Shown: piece after piece, positions 43,164 through 51,409 of the stretch
Numbering within the stretch: the stretch's first letter is position 1
Layout of the letters: each line of letters opens with the position of its first letter
Assembly: GCF_016107625.1 (NCBI RefSeq)
Contig: NZ_JABASV010000012.1
Span: forward strand, 1-64,000
Length of the DNA: 64,000 nt
Direction of reading: 5' to 3'
From: Vreelandella alkaliphila
GTDB lineage: Bacteria; Pseudomonadota; Gammaproteobacteria; Pseudomonadales; Halomonadaceae
Program-made: the position numbers and the translations under genes
The notes under the pieces: model-generated
Databases searched by the model: none
The model's input: the letters and a program-made list of their open reading frames with translations, nothing else
What the model was told of the DNA's origin: nothing

Positions 43164-43414
43164 GCAACCTTACCTACCTAGCGGGCTGCGGCGGTGTCGC
43201 ATTAGCGGCATTCATGCTGGCCAACGCTTTCCTTAATGGCCCTTCTCAATCCCGTGCTTCGCTGCTGCTTCCTGCGGCGGTGTTGCTGATCCTTGCCTGG
43301 AGCTTGGGATTGGGGCCAGACACTCACCTTCTGATTGACCTTATCCGCGCCGCTAGTTCGGCGTGGGTGGTGCATTTCAGTACCCATCATTTGGAGGATG
43401 GGCACCATGCCTGA
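43160..43414 (+). CDS. Second lysis-cassette membrane protein (antiholin candidate)
   Basis: 84 residues with three hydrophobic stretches (LAGCGGVALAAFMLANAFL, LLLPAAVLLILAWSLGLG and a weaker one). Overlaps both neighbours. P1 encodes an antiholin (LydB) after LydA; whether this is equivalent cannot be told from sequence alone. Confidence 0.6.
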   Translation: MSNLTYLAGCGGVALAAFMLANAFLNGPSQSRASLLLPAAVLLILAWSLGLGPDTHLLIDLIRAASSAWVVHFSTHHLEDGHHA

Positions 43415-44258
43415 GCTGAATTGGTACGACCGAGTATTAGTACGACCGAAAGTATTAAAGCTCGGTGATAACAACCCGGCAGTCCTGTCATTGCAGCGTT
43501 TGCTAAGAGCTGTTGACCCTTCATTGAAGCCGGATGGCGACTTTGGGCCTGCTACTGAGCGAGCCGTCCGTAAGTTTCAGAAGGCCCATGACATTGTGGC
43601 CGATGGGATCGTCGGGCCTAAAACCTTATCAGCACTCGAAGGCTTGGATGTCACCAAGCTGCTAGGGCAAAGCGATATTGAGCGGGCGGCTAAGACACTG
43701 GGAACGGGCGTTGCTGAGGTAATGGCAGTGCAGGAAGTGGAGTCGAACGGTAGCGGCTTCTTACCCGATGGACGCCCGGTAATTCTGTTCGAGCGTCACT
43801 GGATGCGTCGCCTGCTGATTCAAGTGGGCATTAATCCTGACCCGTGGCGTGCGAAATACCCCAACTTAGTCAATCCCAATCGCGGTGGCTATCAGGGCTA
43901 CGAGGCTGAGCATGATCGCTTAAAGGCCGCGAAATTCATTCATTCAGGTTCGGCTATCCAGTCGTGCTCCTGGGGCTTGTTTCAAATCATGGGCTTTCAC
44001 TATGAGCGCTTGGGCTTTGATTCCCCCGAAGCCATGGAAGCGGCAGCCAATGAGTCTGAGGGTGCGCAGCTCGATATGTTCGTCGCTTTCATCCAGGGCG
44101 ATACCGAACTGCACCAGGCGTTGATTGCTCGCGACTGGGATGCCTTCGCAGAGATTTACAACGGTTCGGCTTATGCCGAGCACAACTATCACGGTCGTAT
44201 GGCAGATGCCTTCGACCGTCATCAGCACGTCAATAAAGTGGAAGGAATGACAGCATGA
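43407..44258 (+). CDS. Endolysin: peptidoglycan-binding domain plus N-acetylmuramidase
   Basis: 283 residues from the ATG at 43407 (GGAGG 9 bp upstream). An N-terminal PG_binding_1 domain (about 18-75: LSLQRLLRAVDPSLKPDGDF, RKFQKAHDIVADGIVG) is followed by a DUF3380-type muramidase (about 95-275) with the catalytic-region Glu in AVQEVESNGSGF, then FERHWMRR, CSWGLFQIMGFHY and YNGSAY. It cleaves the glycan strands once the holin opens the membrane. No signal peptide, so release is holin-dependent. Confidence 0.88.
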   Translation: MPELNWYDRVLVRPKVLKLGDNNPAVLSLQRLLRAVDPSLKPDGDFGPATERAVRKFQKAHDIVADGIVGPKTLSALEGLDVTKLLGQSDIERAAKTLGTGVAEVMAVQEVESNGSGFLPDGRPVILFERHWMRRLLIQVGINPDPWRAKYPNLVNPNRGGYQGYEAEHDRLKAAKFIHSGSAIQSCSWGLFQIMGFHYERLGFDSPEAMEAAANESEGAQLDMFVAFIQGDTELHQALIARDWDAFAEIYNGSAYAEHNYHGRMADAFDRHQHVNKVEGMTA

Positions 44259-44788
44259 GCATTAAGCGATGCGTAGTAGTTGTGGGTGCAGGCGTGGCGC
44301 TTGCAGCGTCAGCATTGTCGATGAGCGCCGTGGCAGATAGCTCTATCACGCTAACTGGGGCGGCGGGGGAATTTGAGAACCGGGTGGATACGTCGCGTTA
44401 TACCGCAGAAGTACGTGTCGGCGTGATCGGGGATGCTTATGCCGTGGTACATGCTGGCGCTTATGACCATCCGCGTCCTGAAATTGAAGACCGGGTGATG
44501 GTGGGTGCCGGTTACACCTGGCGTAACTGGTCGGCTGAATTTGTTGGAGATGATGACCGTTTTCTGACTAGCGTGATGTTCACCGCCCCTACTGATGTTT
44601 GGGAAATTAAGGGTGGGGTGCTGCATGGGAATAAGTGGCAGGAAGGCTTTAAGCAGACAGGCTTGAAGGTTTCTGTCGGTTATCCGGTGTTGGCGGCGGT
44701 GACGGTGGGCGGGTTCTATGAGATTGGCAACACCACCATGACCTCAGTTGATGACCTCTATGGGGGATATGTTGCATGGGCTTTTTGA
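44255..44788 (+). CDS. Secreted small outer-membrane-like protein
   Basis: 177 residues with a signal peptide (hydrophobic core about 7-25, cleavage near AVA-DS). The mature part alternates polar and hydrophobic residues in strands and ends in WAF, a C-terminal aromatic typical of outer-membrane beta barrels. In the lysis cassette it could aid lysis or alter the surface against superinfection. No family recognised. Confidence 0.6.
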   Translation: MSIKRCVVVVGAGVALAASALSMSAVADSSITLTGAAGEFENRVDTSRYTAEVRVGVIGDAYAVVHAGAYDHPRPEIEDRVMVGAGYTWRNWSAEFVGDDDRFLTSVMFTAPTDVWEIKGGVLHGNKWQEGFKQTGLKVSVGYPVLAAVTVGGFYEIGNTTMTSVDDLYGGYVAWAF

Positions 44789-45030
44789 AAGGCTTGGTGA
44801 TGGCTGTCCCGCTAGCGATGCTAGCGGGTTGTGCTCATGTTGGGGAGACCCCTTTAGATGATGGCTATCAGTTGGGGGACGGTATCGCTCATTACTGTAT
44901 CGCTACGGATGAGGCGGTGCGAGCAGCGGGGCGACTTTTGGCGCGACGAGCAGGGCTTACGCTCCCTGACCTGTGTGCAGCGCATGCTTTGGTGAGTGGT
45001 GAGGTGCTTGCGTATGAAGACGAACTTTAA
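44776..45030 (+). CDS. Small lipoprotein
   Basis: 84 residues. Signal peptide ending in a lipobox LAGC (Cys19). The mature part is helical with two further Cys. It overlaps both neighbours. An outer-membrane lipoprotein at the end of a lysis cassette suggests a spanin-type part, but no inner-membrane partner is evident. Confidence 0.65.
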   Translation: MGFLKGLVMAVPLAMLAGCAHVGETPLDDGYQLGDGIAHYCIATDEAVRAAGRLLARRAGLTLPDLCAAHALVSGEVLAYEDEL

Positions 45031-45490
45031 GCAGGCGAGCGTGTTGAAGATGCCTGCTGTAGTGCCGTACTACGGCCCCCGGCCAGCGTGGATTACTTCG
45101 GCTAACCCGATGTTTATCACTGTGGGTACTGGTCAGTTTCGTGCCCGTGATGGTCGCACGATTGAAGTGCCGGAAGGGTACGTGACCGACTTTGCGAGTA
45201 CGCCGCGCATTCTATGGACAGTCATGCCTCCTCATGGAGGCTTGATGCTGGCTAGCCTGCCCCATGATTGGGGCTATAGCCATGGAGGTAAGAGCGGGTT
45301 CTTGCCCAAAGCATGGTGGGATTCACTGTTTTATGACCTATTAAAAATTACGCCAGGCGTGCCCAGCTGGAAGAGACCGATAGCTTACTGGTCAGTCCGA
45401 ATGGCTGGTGAAGGTGGATGGAAAAACGGCTGGTACTGCTTTGAGCCAGGCGTCGTCTCTGATTGGTCAGCGCTGGGGGGTTCCCAATGA
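45014..45490 (+). CDS. DUF1353 family protein
   Basis: 158 residues from the ATG at 45014 (GAGG 9 bp upstream). The family pattern is visible: VPEGYVTDFASTPRILWTVM, then SLPHDWGYS and KAWWDSLFYDLL. DUF1353 proteins occur next to phage lysis or tail genes; function unknown. Confidence 0.8.
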   Translation: MKTNFKQASVLKMPAVVPYYGPRPAWITSANPMFITVGTGQFRARDGRTIEVPEGYVTDFASTPRILWTVMPPHGGLMLASLPHDWGYSHGGKSGFLPKAWWDSLFYDLLKITPGVPSWKRPIAYWSVRMAGEGGWKNGWYCFEPGVVSDWSALGGSQ

Positions 45491-46524
45491 GTGCGAAGCG
45501 TGGCCGTGAGTTTTGGGTCGACTTCTTTAAGCGCTTTGAGCGTTCCAGTATATCCCTGGCTGACTTTGCTGAGAGCGAGGGCGTCGCCTATAAGACGGCG
45601 CGCAATTGGTCATCAAAGCTAAACAAGGACAAGGATCAGGGACAGGGACATAAAAAGCAGGGACAGGGACAAGGGGCAGGACAAGCGAAGGGGGAAAGCA
45701 AAGCCAAGCCCGCTAAGGACGGCGACTGGATTGAAAAAGAATCGCCCCCGGCCCCTGGTAAGCCAGCCTCCCCGGCAGGGGGTGAGGAACAAGGCGAAAA
45801 ACAATGGAATAAGGGGTGGGCCAACCTGATTCCCGCCGAGAAGGGCAACCAGCGCGCTCTAAAGCACGGTGCCTATGCAGGAGCATTACCTCCTGACATT
45901 GAGCAGGAGCTAAACACCTATGGCCGGGAAGACATTCGTAGCCTTGAGGATGAGATACGCCTAACCAAGGGGCGCTTGATGATGGTCACTCGCAAGAGCG
46001 CCGAATGGGACGCTCGAAACGAGTACAACGAGATCACGTCAGACGACTACGACCTGACTGAGGTGACCGAAAAGACTAGCCCCATGGGGCGTGAGACTTC
46101 GGAAAAGCGGGTGAAGCCTGACTTTGAGGCCCAAGAGGATCGCTTAACGCGCCGACTGGCCTGGTTGCAGCAGGTACACGACCAACTGAGCCGCCGAATC
46201 GGGCTGACTGCCGATGAAGCGGTGAAGCTGCGCGGTCGCATCCTGCAGCAATCGGAAGATGAGGGGTGGAGTTCGATAGACACCGGCTGGGAAATTGAGA
46301 AACACGGGTTAGAGCTGCCGTTCACGCTGCAACAGAAGATACGCGCCGAACTTGCGCTGATTGAGCCACCGGAGCCGGAAGGCGGCATGACAGACGAAGA
46401 GCTGGATGCTCTTTCCGAAGAGTACGAGAAAGAGGTAGCAGGAGAGGACGCCTGGTTAGAAGAGCGCCATTCAGAAGTGGCTGATATTCACGCGGCTAAA
46501 GAGGCCGAGAAGAAAGGGGTATAG
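45487..46524 (+). CDS. Terminase small subunit candidate
   Basis: 345 residues from the ATG at 45487 (ATGA overlap). An N-terminal HTH-like region (FFKRFERSSISLADFAESEG, YKTARNW) is followed by a Lys/Gln/Gly-rich linker (45-115) and then NQRALKHGAYAG, a phrase common in phage small terminases. The C-terminal half is helical (LTRRLAWLQQVHDQLSRRIG). It would recognise the packaging site and hand DNA to the large subunit. It is 5.6 kb away from the large-subunit gene, which is unusual. Confidence 0.6.
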   Translation: MSAKRGREFWVDFFKRFERSSISLADFAESEGVAYKTARNWSSKLNKDKDQGQGHKKQGQGQGAGQAKGESKAKPAKDGDWIEKESPPAPGKPASPAGGEEQGEKQWNKGWANLIPAEKGNQRALKHGAYAGALPPDIEQELNTYGREDIRSLEDEIRLTKGRLMMVTRKSAEWDARNEYNEITSDDYDLTEVTEKTSPMGRETSEKRVKPDFEAQEDRLTRRLAWLQQVHDQLSRRIGLTADEAVKLRGRILQQSEDEGWSSIDTGWEIEKHGLELPFTLQQKIRAELALIEPPEPEGGMTDEELDALSEEYEKEVAGEDAWLEERHSEVADIHAAKEAEKKGV

Positions 46525-46525
46525 C

Positions 46526-46801
46526 ATGCAGGTGAATTTACTGGCCAAGCTGGCGCTAAAGCTGCTGAACATCGTAAGAGAAGCGCTGATTCCGAGTTAT
46601 ACAACTGAGTACGTAGCTTTTTACGATAACGGCGACGGCGTGCTGGTGCCTACGCTGCCAGCTAGGCGCGTGGTAGTTGAAGAGGATGGTGAGCCGGAAG
46701 GAGTAGAGTTACTGCGTTCTCTGTCATGGCTGGGAAAAAGCTGGCAGGTGAGGGAGGCGGGTTCGATGATGAGTTGGCAGGAGTATCAGAGGCTCCCTTA
46801 G
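46526..46801 (+). CDS. Small hypothetical protein
   Basis: 91 residues, 2 bp after the small terminase candidate. Amphipathic N-terminal helix (LLAKLALKLLNIVREALI) followed by a beta-like region. Function unknown. A terminator lies after it. Confidence 0.6.
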   Translation: MQVNLLAKLALKLLNIVREALIPSYTTEYVAFYDNGDGVLVPTLPARRVVVEEDGEPEGVELLRSLSWLGKSWQVREAGSMMSWQEYQRLP

Positions 46802-46835
46802 CTATTAGTCTATAATAAATAGGGTATACCGTAAG

Positions 46836-46875
46836 CCGCACACTCTAGCCAGTCGCTAAAGTGTGCGGTTTTTTA
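46836..46875 (+). terminator. Terminator of the lysis/small terminase operon
   Basis: CCGCACACT/AGTGTGCGG followed by six T. Confidence 0.88.
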
Positions 46876-46877
46876 GT

Positions 46878-46907
46878 TTGACAGACTTATAACCACACAG
46901 GCACTAT
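46878..46907 (+). promoter_or_regulatory. Promoter of the resolvase gene
   Basis: TTGACA (46878-46883), 18 bp, CACTAT (46902-46907). Repeated AACCACACA/AAACCACACA units surround it and could be subsites for the resolvase. Confidence 0.6.
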
Positions 46908-46940
46908 TCAGTACATCAAAACCACACACTAGGATAATCT

Positions 46941-47597
46941 ATGTTCATTCGCGCTTACCTTCGCGCCTCGACCACTGACCAGGACTCCATGCGGGCGGCA
47001 AAGATGCTGGATAGCTTCGCCGCTCAGCATAGTCAAAAGATTGCCTGCCGCTATGTCGAGAACGATAGCGGTGCCAACGCCAACCGCGTCGAGCTTCGTC
47101 GCCTACTGAGTGATGCCCAGCCGGGAGACGTTATCCTAGTGGAAAGTATCGACCGACTATCACGCATGCCCGTGGCTGACTGGGAACGCCTACGCCGGGA
47201 AATTGACGACAAGGGACTAAGGATCGTGGCCACCGACCTGCCGACCAGTCATGCAGCGCTTAGCGAATCCCACAACGATGAATTTACTGCCCGGATGCTG
47301 GATGCGGTCAATTCGATGATGCTGGACATGATGGCGGCCATCGCGCGCAAGGATTATGAGCAGCGCCGCGAACGTCAGCAGCAAGGCATTGAAAAGGCGA
47401 AAGCGGAAGGCAAGTTCAAGGGTCGCACCAAGGACACCGCTAAACGCCAGAAAATACGCGATCTACTGGGAGCTGGCTTCTCAATCCGCAAGACAGCCTC
47501 GCTAGCCGACGCCAGCCCCAGCACCGTACAATCCGTTAAAGCGGAAATGAAAGCCGAAGAAGAGTCACAGCTTACGCGGCTGGCAGAAATTCACTAA
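46941..47597 (+). CDS. Serine resolvase/invertase
   Basis: 218 residues. Catalytic-domain motifs: AYLRASTTDQ (nucleophile Ser10, Arg8), ESIDRLSRMPVADWERLRRE and the long E helix, then a C-terminal HTH (GFSIRKTASLADASPSTVQS). In plasmids such enzymes resolve multimers; in P1-like phages a relative (Cin) inverts tail-fibre genes. No inverted fibre segment is visible here, so multimer resolution of the plasmid prophage is the simpler idea. Confidence 0.85.
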   Translation: MFIRAYLRASTTDQDSMRAAKMLDSFAAQHSQKIACRYVENDSGANANRVELRRLLSDAQPGDVILVESIDRLSRMPVADWERLRREIDDKGLRIVATDLPTSHAALSESHNDEFTARMLDAVNSMMLDMMAAIARKDYEQRRERQQQGIEKAKAEGKFKGRTKDTAKRQKIRDLLGAGFSIRKTASLADASPSTVQSVKAEMKAEEESQLTRLAEIH

Positions 47598-47611
47598 AAG
47601 GGAAACCCAGC

Positions 47612-47860
47612 ATGAAACTTGAAAAAACTATCCTAGATGTGACTGCTCAACGGTTGCGCGAGCTTAAATGCGCTGCAGAAAAAAGAGAGTCAGGAGAAAT
47701 GGCTGATAGTATGCGCGATTTTTTTACTTTGATTGAGTTATCCAAGATACAGGATAGCGGGCTGTCAGACGATGCAGTCTTAACCATGCGTAATATGGAA
47801 GGCGAAGCCCTGAAAGCCACGAATGAAGCCCTTGAGGCTATGCGAGTGTCTACCTTTTAG
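47612..47860 (+). CDS. Small hypothetical protein after the resolvase
   Basis: 82 residues; GGGAAA before the ATG. Helical (LDVTAQRLRELKCAAEKRES, EALKATNEALEAMR). Cotranscribed with the resolvase, function unknown. Confidence 0.6.
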   Translation: MKLEKTILDVTAQRLRELKCAAEKRESGEMADSMRDFFTLIELSKIQDSGLSDDAVLTMRNMEGEALKATNEALEAMRVSTF

Positions 47861-47919
47861 GCGGCTCGCCAAGTTCACATAATAAGGATTATGTTAAATA
47901 AATCAATGACTTACGAAAA

Positions 47920-47945
47920 GCCGCCCAAAAGGAGCGGTTTTTTTG
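47920..47945 (+). terminator. Terminator after the resolvase operon
   Basis: CCGCCC-AAAA-GGAGCGG imperfect stem followed by seven T. Confidence 0.6.
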
Positions 47946-47956
47946 TGCCCGCAGAC

Positions 47957-47986
47957 ATTGCATTACGTGCAATACATTCCTATTAT
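47957..47986 (+). promoter_or_regulatory. Second promoter with an ATTGCA/TGCAAT dyad on the -35
   Basis: ATTGCATTACGTGCAAT (47957-47973) contains -35 TTGCAT (47958-47963); 17 bp later lies -10 TATTAT (47981-47986). A second small dyad TTCCTATTATAGGAA covers the -10. The design equals that at 5163. Confidence 0.65.
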
Positions 47987-48019
47987 AGGAATCATCGAAA
48001 GCACACAAAGGAAAGCGAC

Positions 48020-48247
48020 ATGACCTCAGCTAGCATTGCCGACCGCCGCCGCGCCTCCATTAAACGTATCGCGGCACAGCGCAAGGGACAGCCGTTGCGA
48101 GCGCACGTATTGAAACGCCACATCTTTATCGAAACGGGCATAAAAACCACTGACGCCACCGTTAAGAGAGATATGCGCATTCTGATTGATGCCAAGCCGA
48201 GTATGTATTACTTGCATCGCTGCGGCGCACTGGTTCGCTATGAGTAA
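48020..48247 (+). CDS. Small basic DNA-binding-like protein
   Basis: 75 residues; AAGGA 8 bp before the ATG at 48020. Basic (RRRASIKRIAAQRKGQPLRA), with a possible winged-helix segment (FIETGIKTTDATVKRDMRIL, ending in a wing-like YYLHRCGALVRYE). First gene of the 48-50.5 kb operon. Confidence 0.6.
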   Translation: MTSASIADRRRASIKRIAAQRKGQPLRAHVLKRHIFIETGIKTTDATVKRDMRILIDAKPSMYYLHRCGALVRYE

Positions 48248-48324
48248 CGAACTCACAGCCCTGCGGAACAGCCCCAAGGCTTCTGGCCTGGAAGTTTTGT
48301 TTTAACCTCCAAAGGAATCACGGC

Positions 48325-48630
48325 ATGACCAATACACAAGAATTTGCTCGCCGCATGAAGCGTGAGCTAGACGCTTTCAACGACAAACGTTCCCCCGGCC
48401 AGCGCCCTCGCCGCCCGGTTAAGCGCCACAAGCCTGAGTCGGCAAGGCACTTGCTGGTAGTTAAGCTAGCGGTGCGCAAAAAGCACATCGCCCAGGATGA
48501 GCCTTATTACCACTTTTCAGAACGACTCTCCCAGCTTGAGGCAGAGATTGACGCGAAGCGTGAAGCCGTTGCGGCTGGCTATATCGTCGGTCACGTTGTC
48601 TTCATTAAGAAAGCCATGGACAAGAAATGA
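48325..48630 (+). CDS. Small basic hypothetical protein
   Basis: 101 residues; AAAGGAAT before the ATG. Strongly basic N-terminal half (RSPGQRPRRPVKRHKPESAR) and a helical middle part. It overlaps the next gene by 4 bp. Function unknown. Confidence 0.6.
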   Translation: MTNTQEFARRMKRELDAFNDKRSPGQRPRRPVKRHKPESARHLLVVKLAVRKKHIAQDEPYYHFSERLSQLEAEIDAKREAVAAGYIVGHVVFIKKAMDKK

Positions 48631-49166
48631 ACTTATCAGCTAACCAAATGGCGGCTATTGGCGCTAGCGTCAATAAGCCCCGCTCCACCCTTTACCGCTG
48701 GCGCAATGATAACCCTGAGTTGTTTCAGGCGGCCTATGAATACGCATCTAAGCGCGGCTTGGTGCCGCCTTCGGACAACCAAGTCGAGCGCGCTTATCAG
48801 GAGGGCGTAAACGCTGCCGGTCGTGCTGGCATATCTGACTGCCCCTACGTCACGTCTGGCATGGATGAGCTGGGACACCAGCTTAGCGACGCCTGGATTG
48901 CCGGTCTACGCGATGGCGACGCAGCACTGCATAGCGCATACGTTGATCGTGCAAAAACGATTGTTGATAACCAAGCGTATCAGTTTGGAAAGCAGCCCCA
49001 GGCGTTTTTTGATGGCATGGTGTCAGCGATTACTACCCGGTTGAAAATAATGGATGGAGTGAGCGCGGTACTGGAGAGCTACCCCGCCACCATTGGCCAG
49101 GATGGTTGGCAAGAGGGTTTACGGGTGGGTAACGGTATCAAGCTGAATGAAGGCGGCAATAAATGA
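48627..49166 (+). CDS. HTH protein with ribosome-modulation-factor-like domain
   Basis: 179 residues. The N-terminal helix-turn-helix (NKPRSTLYRWRNDNPELFQA) is followed at about 53-98 by AYQEGVNAAGRAGISDCPYV and then WIAGLRDG. The pattern AYxxG...CPY...W-x-G resembles ribosome modulation factor, which inactivates 70S ribosomes as dimers. The C-terminal third is unassigned (FFDGMVSAITTRLKIMDGVS). A translation-related or nucleic-acid-binding role is possible, by resemblance only. Confidence 0.5.
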   Translation: MNLSANQMAAIGASVNKPRSTLYRWRNDNPELFQAAYEYASKRGLVPPSDNQVERAYQEGVNAAGRAGISDCPYVTSGMDELGHQLSDAWIAGLRDGDAALHSAYVDRAKTIVDNQAYQFGKQPQAFFDGMVSAITTRLKIMDGVSAVLESYPATIGQDGWQEGLRVGNGIKLNEGGNK

Positions 49167-49426
49167 GCCAAGATTACCAAGCGTTGTGCCAAGACTGTTT
49201 GCGCGCCCCAGTATTCTCTAGCGAGCTAGATCAGAAAAAGGCCCACCAAGGTGAAATTCTGTGCCAGTGTGGCGGTGATCTGTGCGCTTGTAGTGATTGC
49301 CTGCACATCATCCAAGAGCTGGTAGCAGGTAAGCGCGGCTATGTAGGTAGCGTCACATCGCCGGTTGCTGAGTGGTCAGCCCATGGCGGTGCTAGCGAAT
49401 CTTGCCAAAAGGATAGTGGACAATGA
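49163..49426 (+). CDS. Small Cys-rich protein
   Basis: 87 residues. CQDC at about 9 and the cluster CQCGGDLCACSDC (about 34-46) suggest binding of one or two zinc ions. 4-bp overlaps on both sides. Function unknown. Confidence 0.65.
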   Translation: MSQDYQALCQDCLRAPVFSSELDQKKAHQGEILCQCGGDLCACSDCLHIIQELVAGKRGYVGSVTSPVAEWSAHGGASESCQKDSGQ

Positions 49427-49839
49427 ATCTTCACGCGGTTTTAACAGGCTGCACCGTAGACGACGCCGCGTTGCTCGCAGCTATTGAAGCTTCTGGCGTT
49501 GAAGCCCAGGCGAAGCACTTGCAGCGGGCAGCCACAGTAGCCGCTGGCATCATTGCAGAGCGCCCTATGAAAGAGCGCTTCCATGCGCGTAAGACGTTCA
49601 ATCGCTGGATGGATAAAGCGCTAGCTGAGGCCTTAGCGCAGCGCTACCGAAGCGATAACCCCGGTCACGATGATGGTGTGGTGCTGGTCTGGCAAGATGA
49701 AGCCTATGGCTGGAAAGATAAGCTGCGCGACCCGCAGAGTGAGCGCCCTGGTGTTTATGCCGTAGACGCAAAAGGTAACGCTTGGGAGGCTGTGGACGGC
49801 AATGAATATGATGGTGCTGAACGTTGGGAGCCTATGTAA
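49423..49839 (+). CDS. Hypothetical phage protein
   Basis: 138 residues. Helical N-terminal half with a basic segment (KERFHARKTFNRWMDKALAE), then an acidic beta-like part (GVVLVWQDEAYGWKDKLRD). Function unknown. Confidence 0.6.
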   Translation: MNLHAVLTGCTVDDAALLAAIEASGVEAQAKHLQRAATVAAGIIAERPMKERFHARKTFNRWMDKALAEALAQRYRSDNPGHDDGVVLVWQDEAYGWKDKLRDPQSERPGVYAVDAKGNAWEAVDGNEYDGAERWEPM

Positions 49840-50117
49840 TGCCTAAAGTCAAAATTACTCACGACAATGAGTGGTTCGACGCCACAATAAGTGCTTGGTT
49901 GGAGAAAGGAGACCTTACTGGCGCGATGGACGTTATTACTCGCGATGGGCAGCCGGAGACTTTACTGGCTGTCGTTCGATCCTACACAGATTTTAACGTG
50001 TGGTACTCCAACGGCAGAACCTACACAAAATACCAGACGGCCTTTTCAGCGCTGGGGGCTGCCATCGACCGGATGAACCCGGAGCACCGGCCCCTTAACG
50101 ACCAGTGGATAGAGTAG
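49839..50117 (+). CDS. Hypothetical phage protein
   Basis: 92 residues; the ATG at 49839 shares its A with the previous TAA stop. A short alpha/beta protein (VKITHDNEWFDATISAWLEK). Function unknown. Confidence 0.6.
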   Translation: MPKVKITHDNEWFDATISAWLEKGDLTGAMDVITRDGQPETLLAVVRSYTDFNVWYSNGRTYTKYQTAFSALGAAIDRMNPEHRPLNDQWIE

Positions 50118-50154
50118 ATAGCAAGCAAGACAACCCAACGCAAGGTATTGATCC

Positions 50155-50505
50155 ATGGAAATTAAAAAAGCTACACCGCTATCGGAAGCCGAGAAAGACC
50201 GACTCACCAGCCCACCTGAAATGAAGGTTGTGTATAGCGTTGAGCGCCCCAGCGGCGAGGCTGGCCGTATTGAAGTCTACGGCGATCCGGCACGTAACTG
50301 GTACGACTGGCGAGTGATAGACGCCAATGGCGAGGTGGTAATTGACACTGCTGTGGAAGGATCAAATTGGGGCCAATACAGCGACGATGCACGCGCGCTA
50401 TCTAGTGCGCTTACCAAAGAGTCAGGAACCCGCTTTATGCAGACGCGGCAAAAGAGAAAGGAAATTCACCGCGCCGCTACAGCTGGTAGAGGTGGTCTGC
50501 AATGA
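50155..50505 (+). CDS. Hypothetical phage protein
   Basis: 116 residues. A beta-rich centre (MKVVYSVERPSGEAGRIEVY, then DWRVIDANGEVVIDTAVEG) and a basic C-terminus (TRQKRKEIHRAATAGRG). It ends overlapping the start of the decayed gene at 50502. Function unknown. Confidence 0.6.
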   Translation: MEIKKATPLSEAEKDRLTSPPEMKVVYSVERPSGEAGRIEVYGDPARNWYDWRVIDANGEVVIDTAVEGSNWGQYSDDARALSSALTKESGTRFMQTRQKRKEIHRAATAGRGGLQ

Positions 50506-50834
50506 CTTATGCACACTATCGAGAGGAGGCACTAGACGTGCTGGCCATTGCTTGAAAGCAGCCTGCGAGGCGGCCCTATACCGCGCGATTACACCCTGAG
50601 AGCCTTTGACGTTATCGCCGCCAACTCTAAGGCAGGAAACCGCAGCCAGATACTTGAATGTCCCGCCGATAACGACGCCATAAACGGCTTAGTGGTCGGC
50701 GTAGCATGGGCGCTGTTCGGCTCTCCAGGCAAGGGCAAGCACTCAGTCCTTCCCCGGCAGGCAGCCCGGAACACGCCGCGTGGATGAAAGGCTTTGAGGC
50801 CAGTAAGGAAATAGACCTAACATTGCAGAAATAA
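50502..50834 (+). pseudogene. Frameshifted remnant of a small phage gene
   Basis: An ATGA-coupled start (MTYAHYREEALDVLAIA) stops after 17 codons, but protein-like sequence continues in other frames: LKAACEAALYRAITP, then LRAFDVIAANSKAGNRSQIL through VVGVAWALFGS, then SPEHAAWMKGFEASKEIDLT to a TAA at 50834. At least three frame changes in 330 bp point to a decayed gene of about 110 codons. Sequencing errors are an alternative. Confidence 0.6.
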
Positions 50835-50879
50835 GCTACCCTACACTTAGTCCACCAACAAAACCCGGCAGCGCCCTAC

Positions 50880-51314
50880 ATGGCAGAATTAACCATTGGC
50901 CGTATGGCCACGCTCTATGGATTGCACCGTTCCACCCTTTACGAAGCGGTGGACAAAGGGCGCGTTACTGCTGGGTTTAATGGCAAGGGCCAGCGGGTCA
51001 TAGACCTGTCTGAAATGCTTCGCGTGTACGGTGAGCCGCCAAGCAGCCACACCCCCGCCCTACAGAACCCGACACCCAACAACAGCCCATCGCCCGACGC
51101 CTCCCAGGCACCCGACACCTATGCACTGTTAGCTGAGCTGGTGGAGATAAACCGCCAGCAAGCAAATCGCTTAGAAGGGCTGGAAAGTGAAGTACGTCAG
51201 CTACGCGAAGAAATGCGTCGCTTACCTGCCCCACCGCCTCCTGATAAGCCCGCCCCACCGCTTCGCGACTTTGGCGACGTTCTAAAGCGCTTTGAAGACC
51301 GTACTCGCCAGTAG
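50880..51314 (+). CDS. Plasmid-type DNA-binding accessory protein
   Basis: 144 residues. A winged-helix-like N-terminus (IGRMATLYGLHRSTLYEAVD, KGRVTAGFNGKGQRVIDLSE) is followed by a Pro/Ser linker, a coiled coil (YALLAELVEINRQQANRLEG) and a Pro-rich tail. This layout occurs in small DNA-binding proteins that accompany Rep_3 initiators on proteobacterial plasmids. Here the rep gene is 2.3 kb to the right on the other strand. A role in plasmid copy control or stability is inference. Confidence 0.55.
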   Translation: MAELTIGRMATLYGLHRSTLYEAVDKGRVTAGFNGKGQRVIDLSEMLRVYGEPPSSHTPALQNPTPNNSPSPDASQAPDTYALLAELVEINRQQANRLEGLESEVRQLREEMRRLPAPPPPDKPAPPLRDFGDVLKRFEDRTRQ

Positions 51315-51409
51315 CTATCCTTCACTTAATTAGCAAAGCTAGGTATTCTTATTTCTGCCGAACCTCGCTATCCCATGTGACTGTTTAAACTCACATAAGG
51401 ACGGCTGGC

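Noticed and set aside
46941..47597. DNA invertase for tail-fibre switching (Cin-like)
   Set aside because: No inverted fibre segment or crossover-site pair was found within the window; the fibre gene is 16 kb away and truncated. Kept only as an alternative for the resolvase.
50548..50787. 79-codon TTG-started gene
   Set aside because: Better explained as one fragment of a frameshifted gene whose earlier and later parts lie in other frames.
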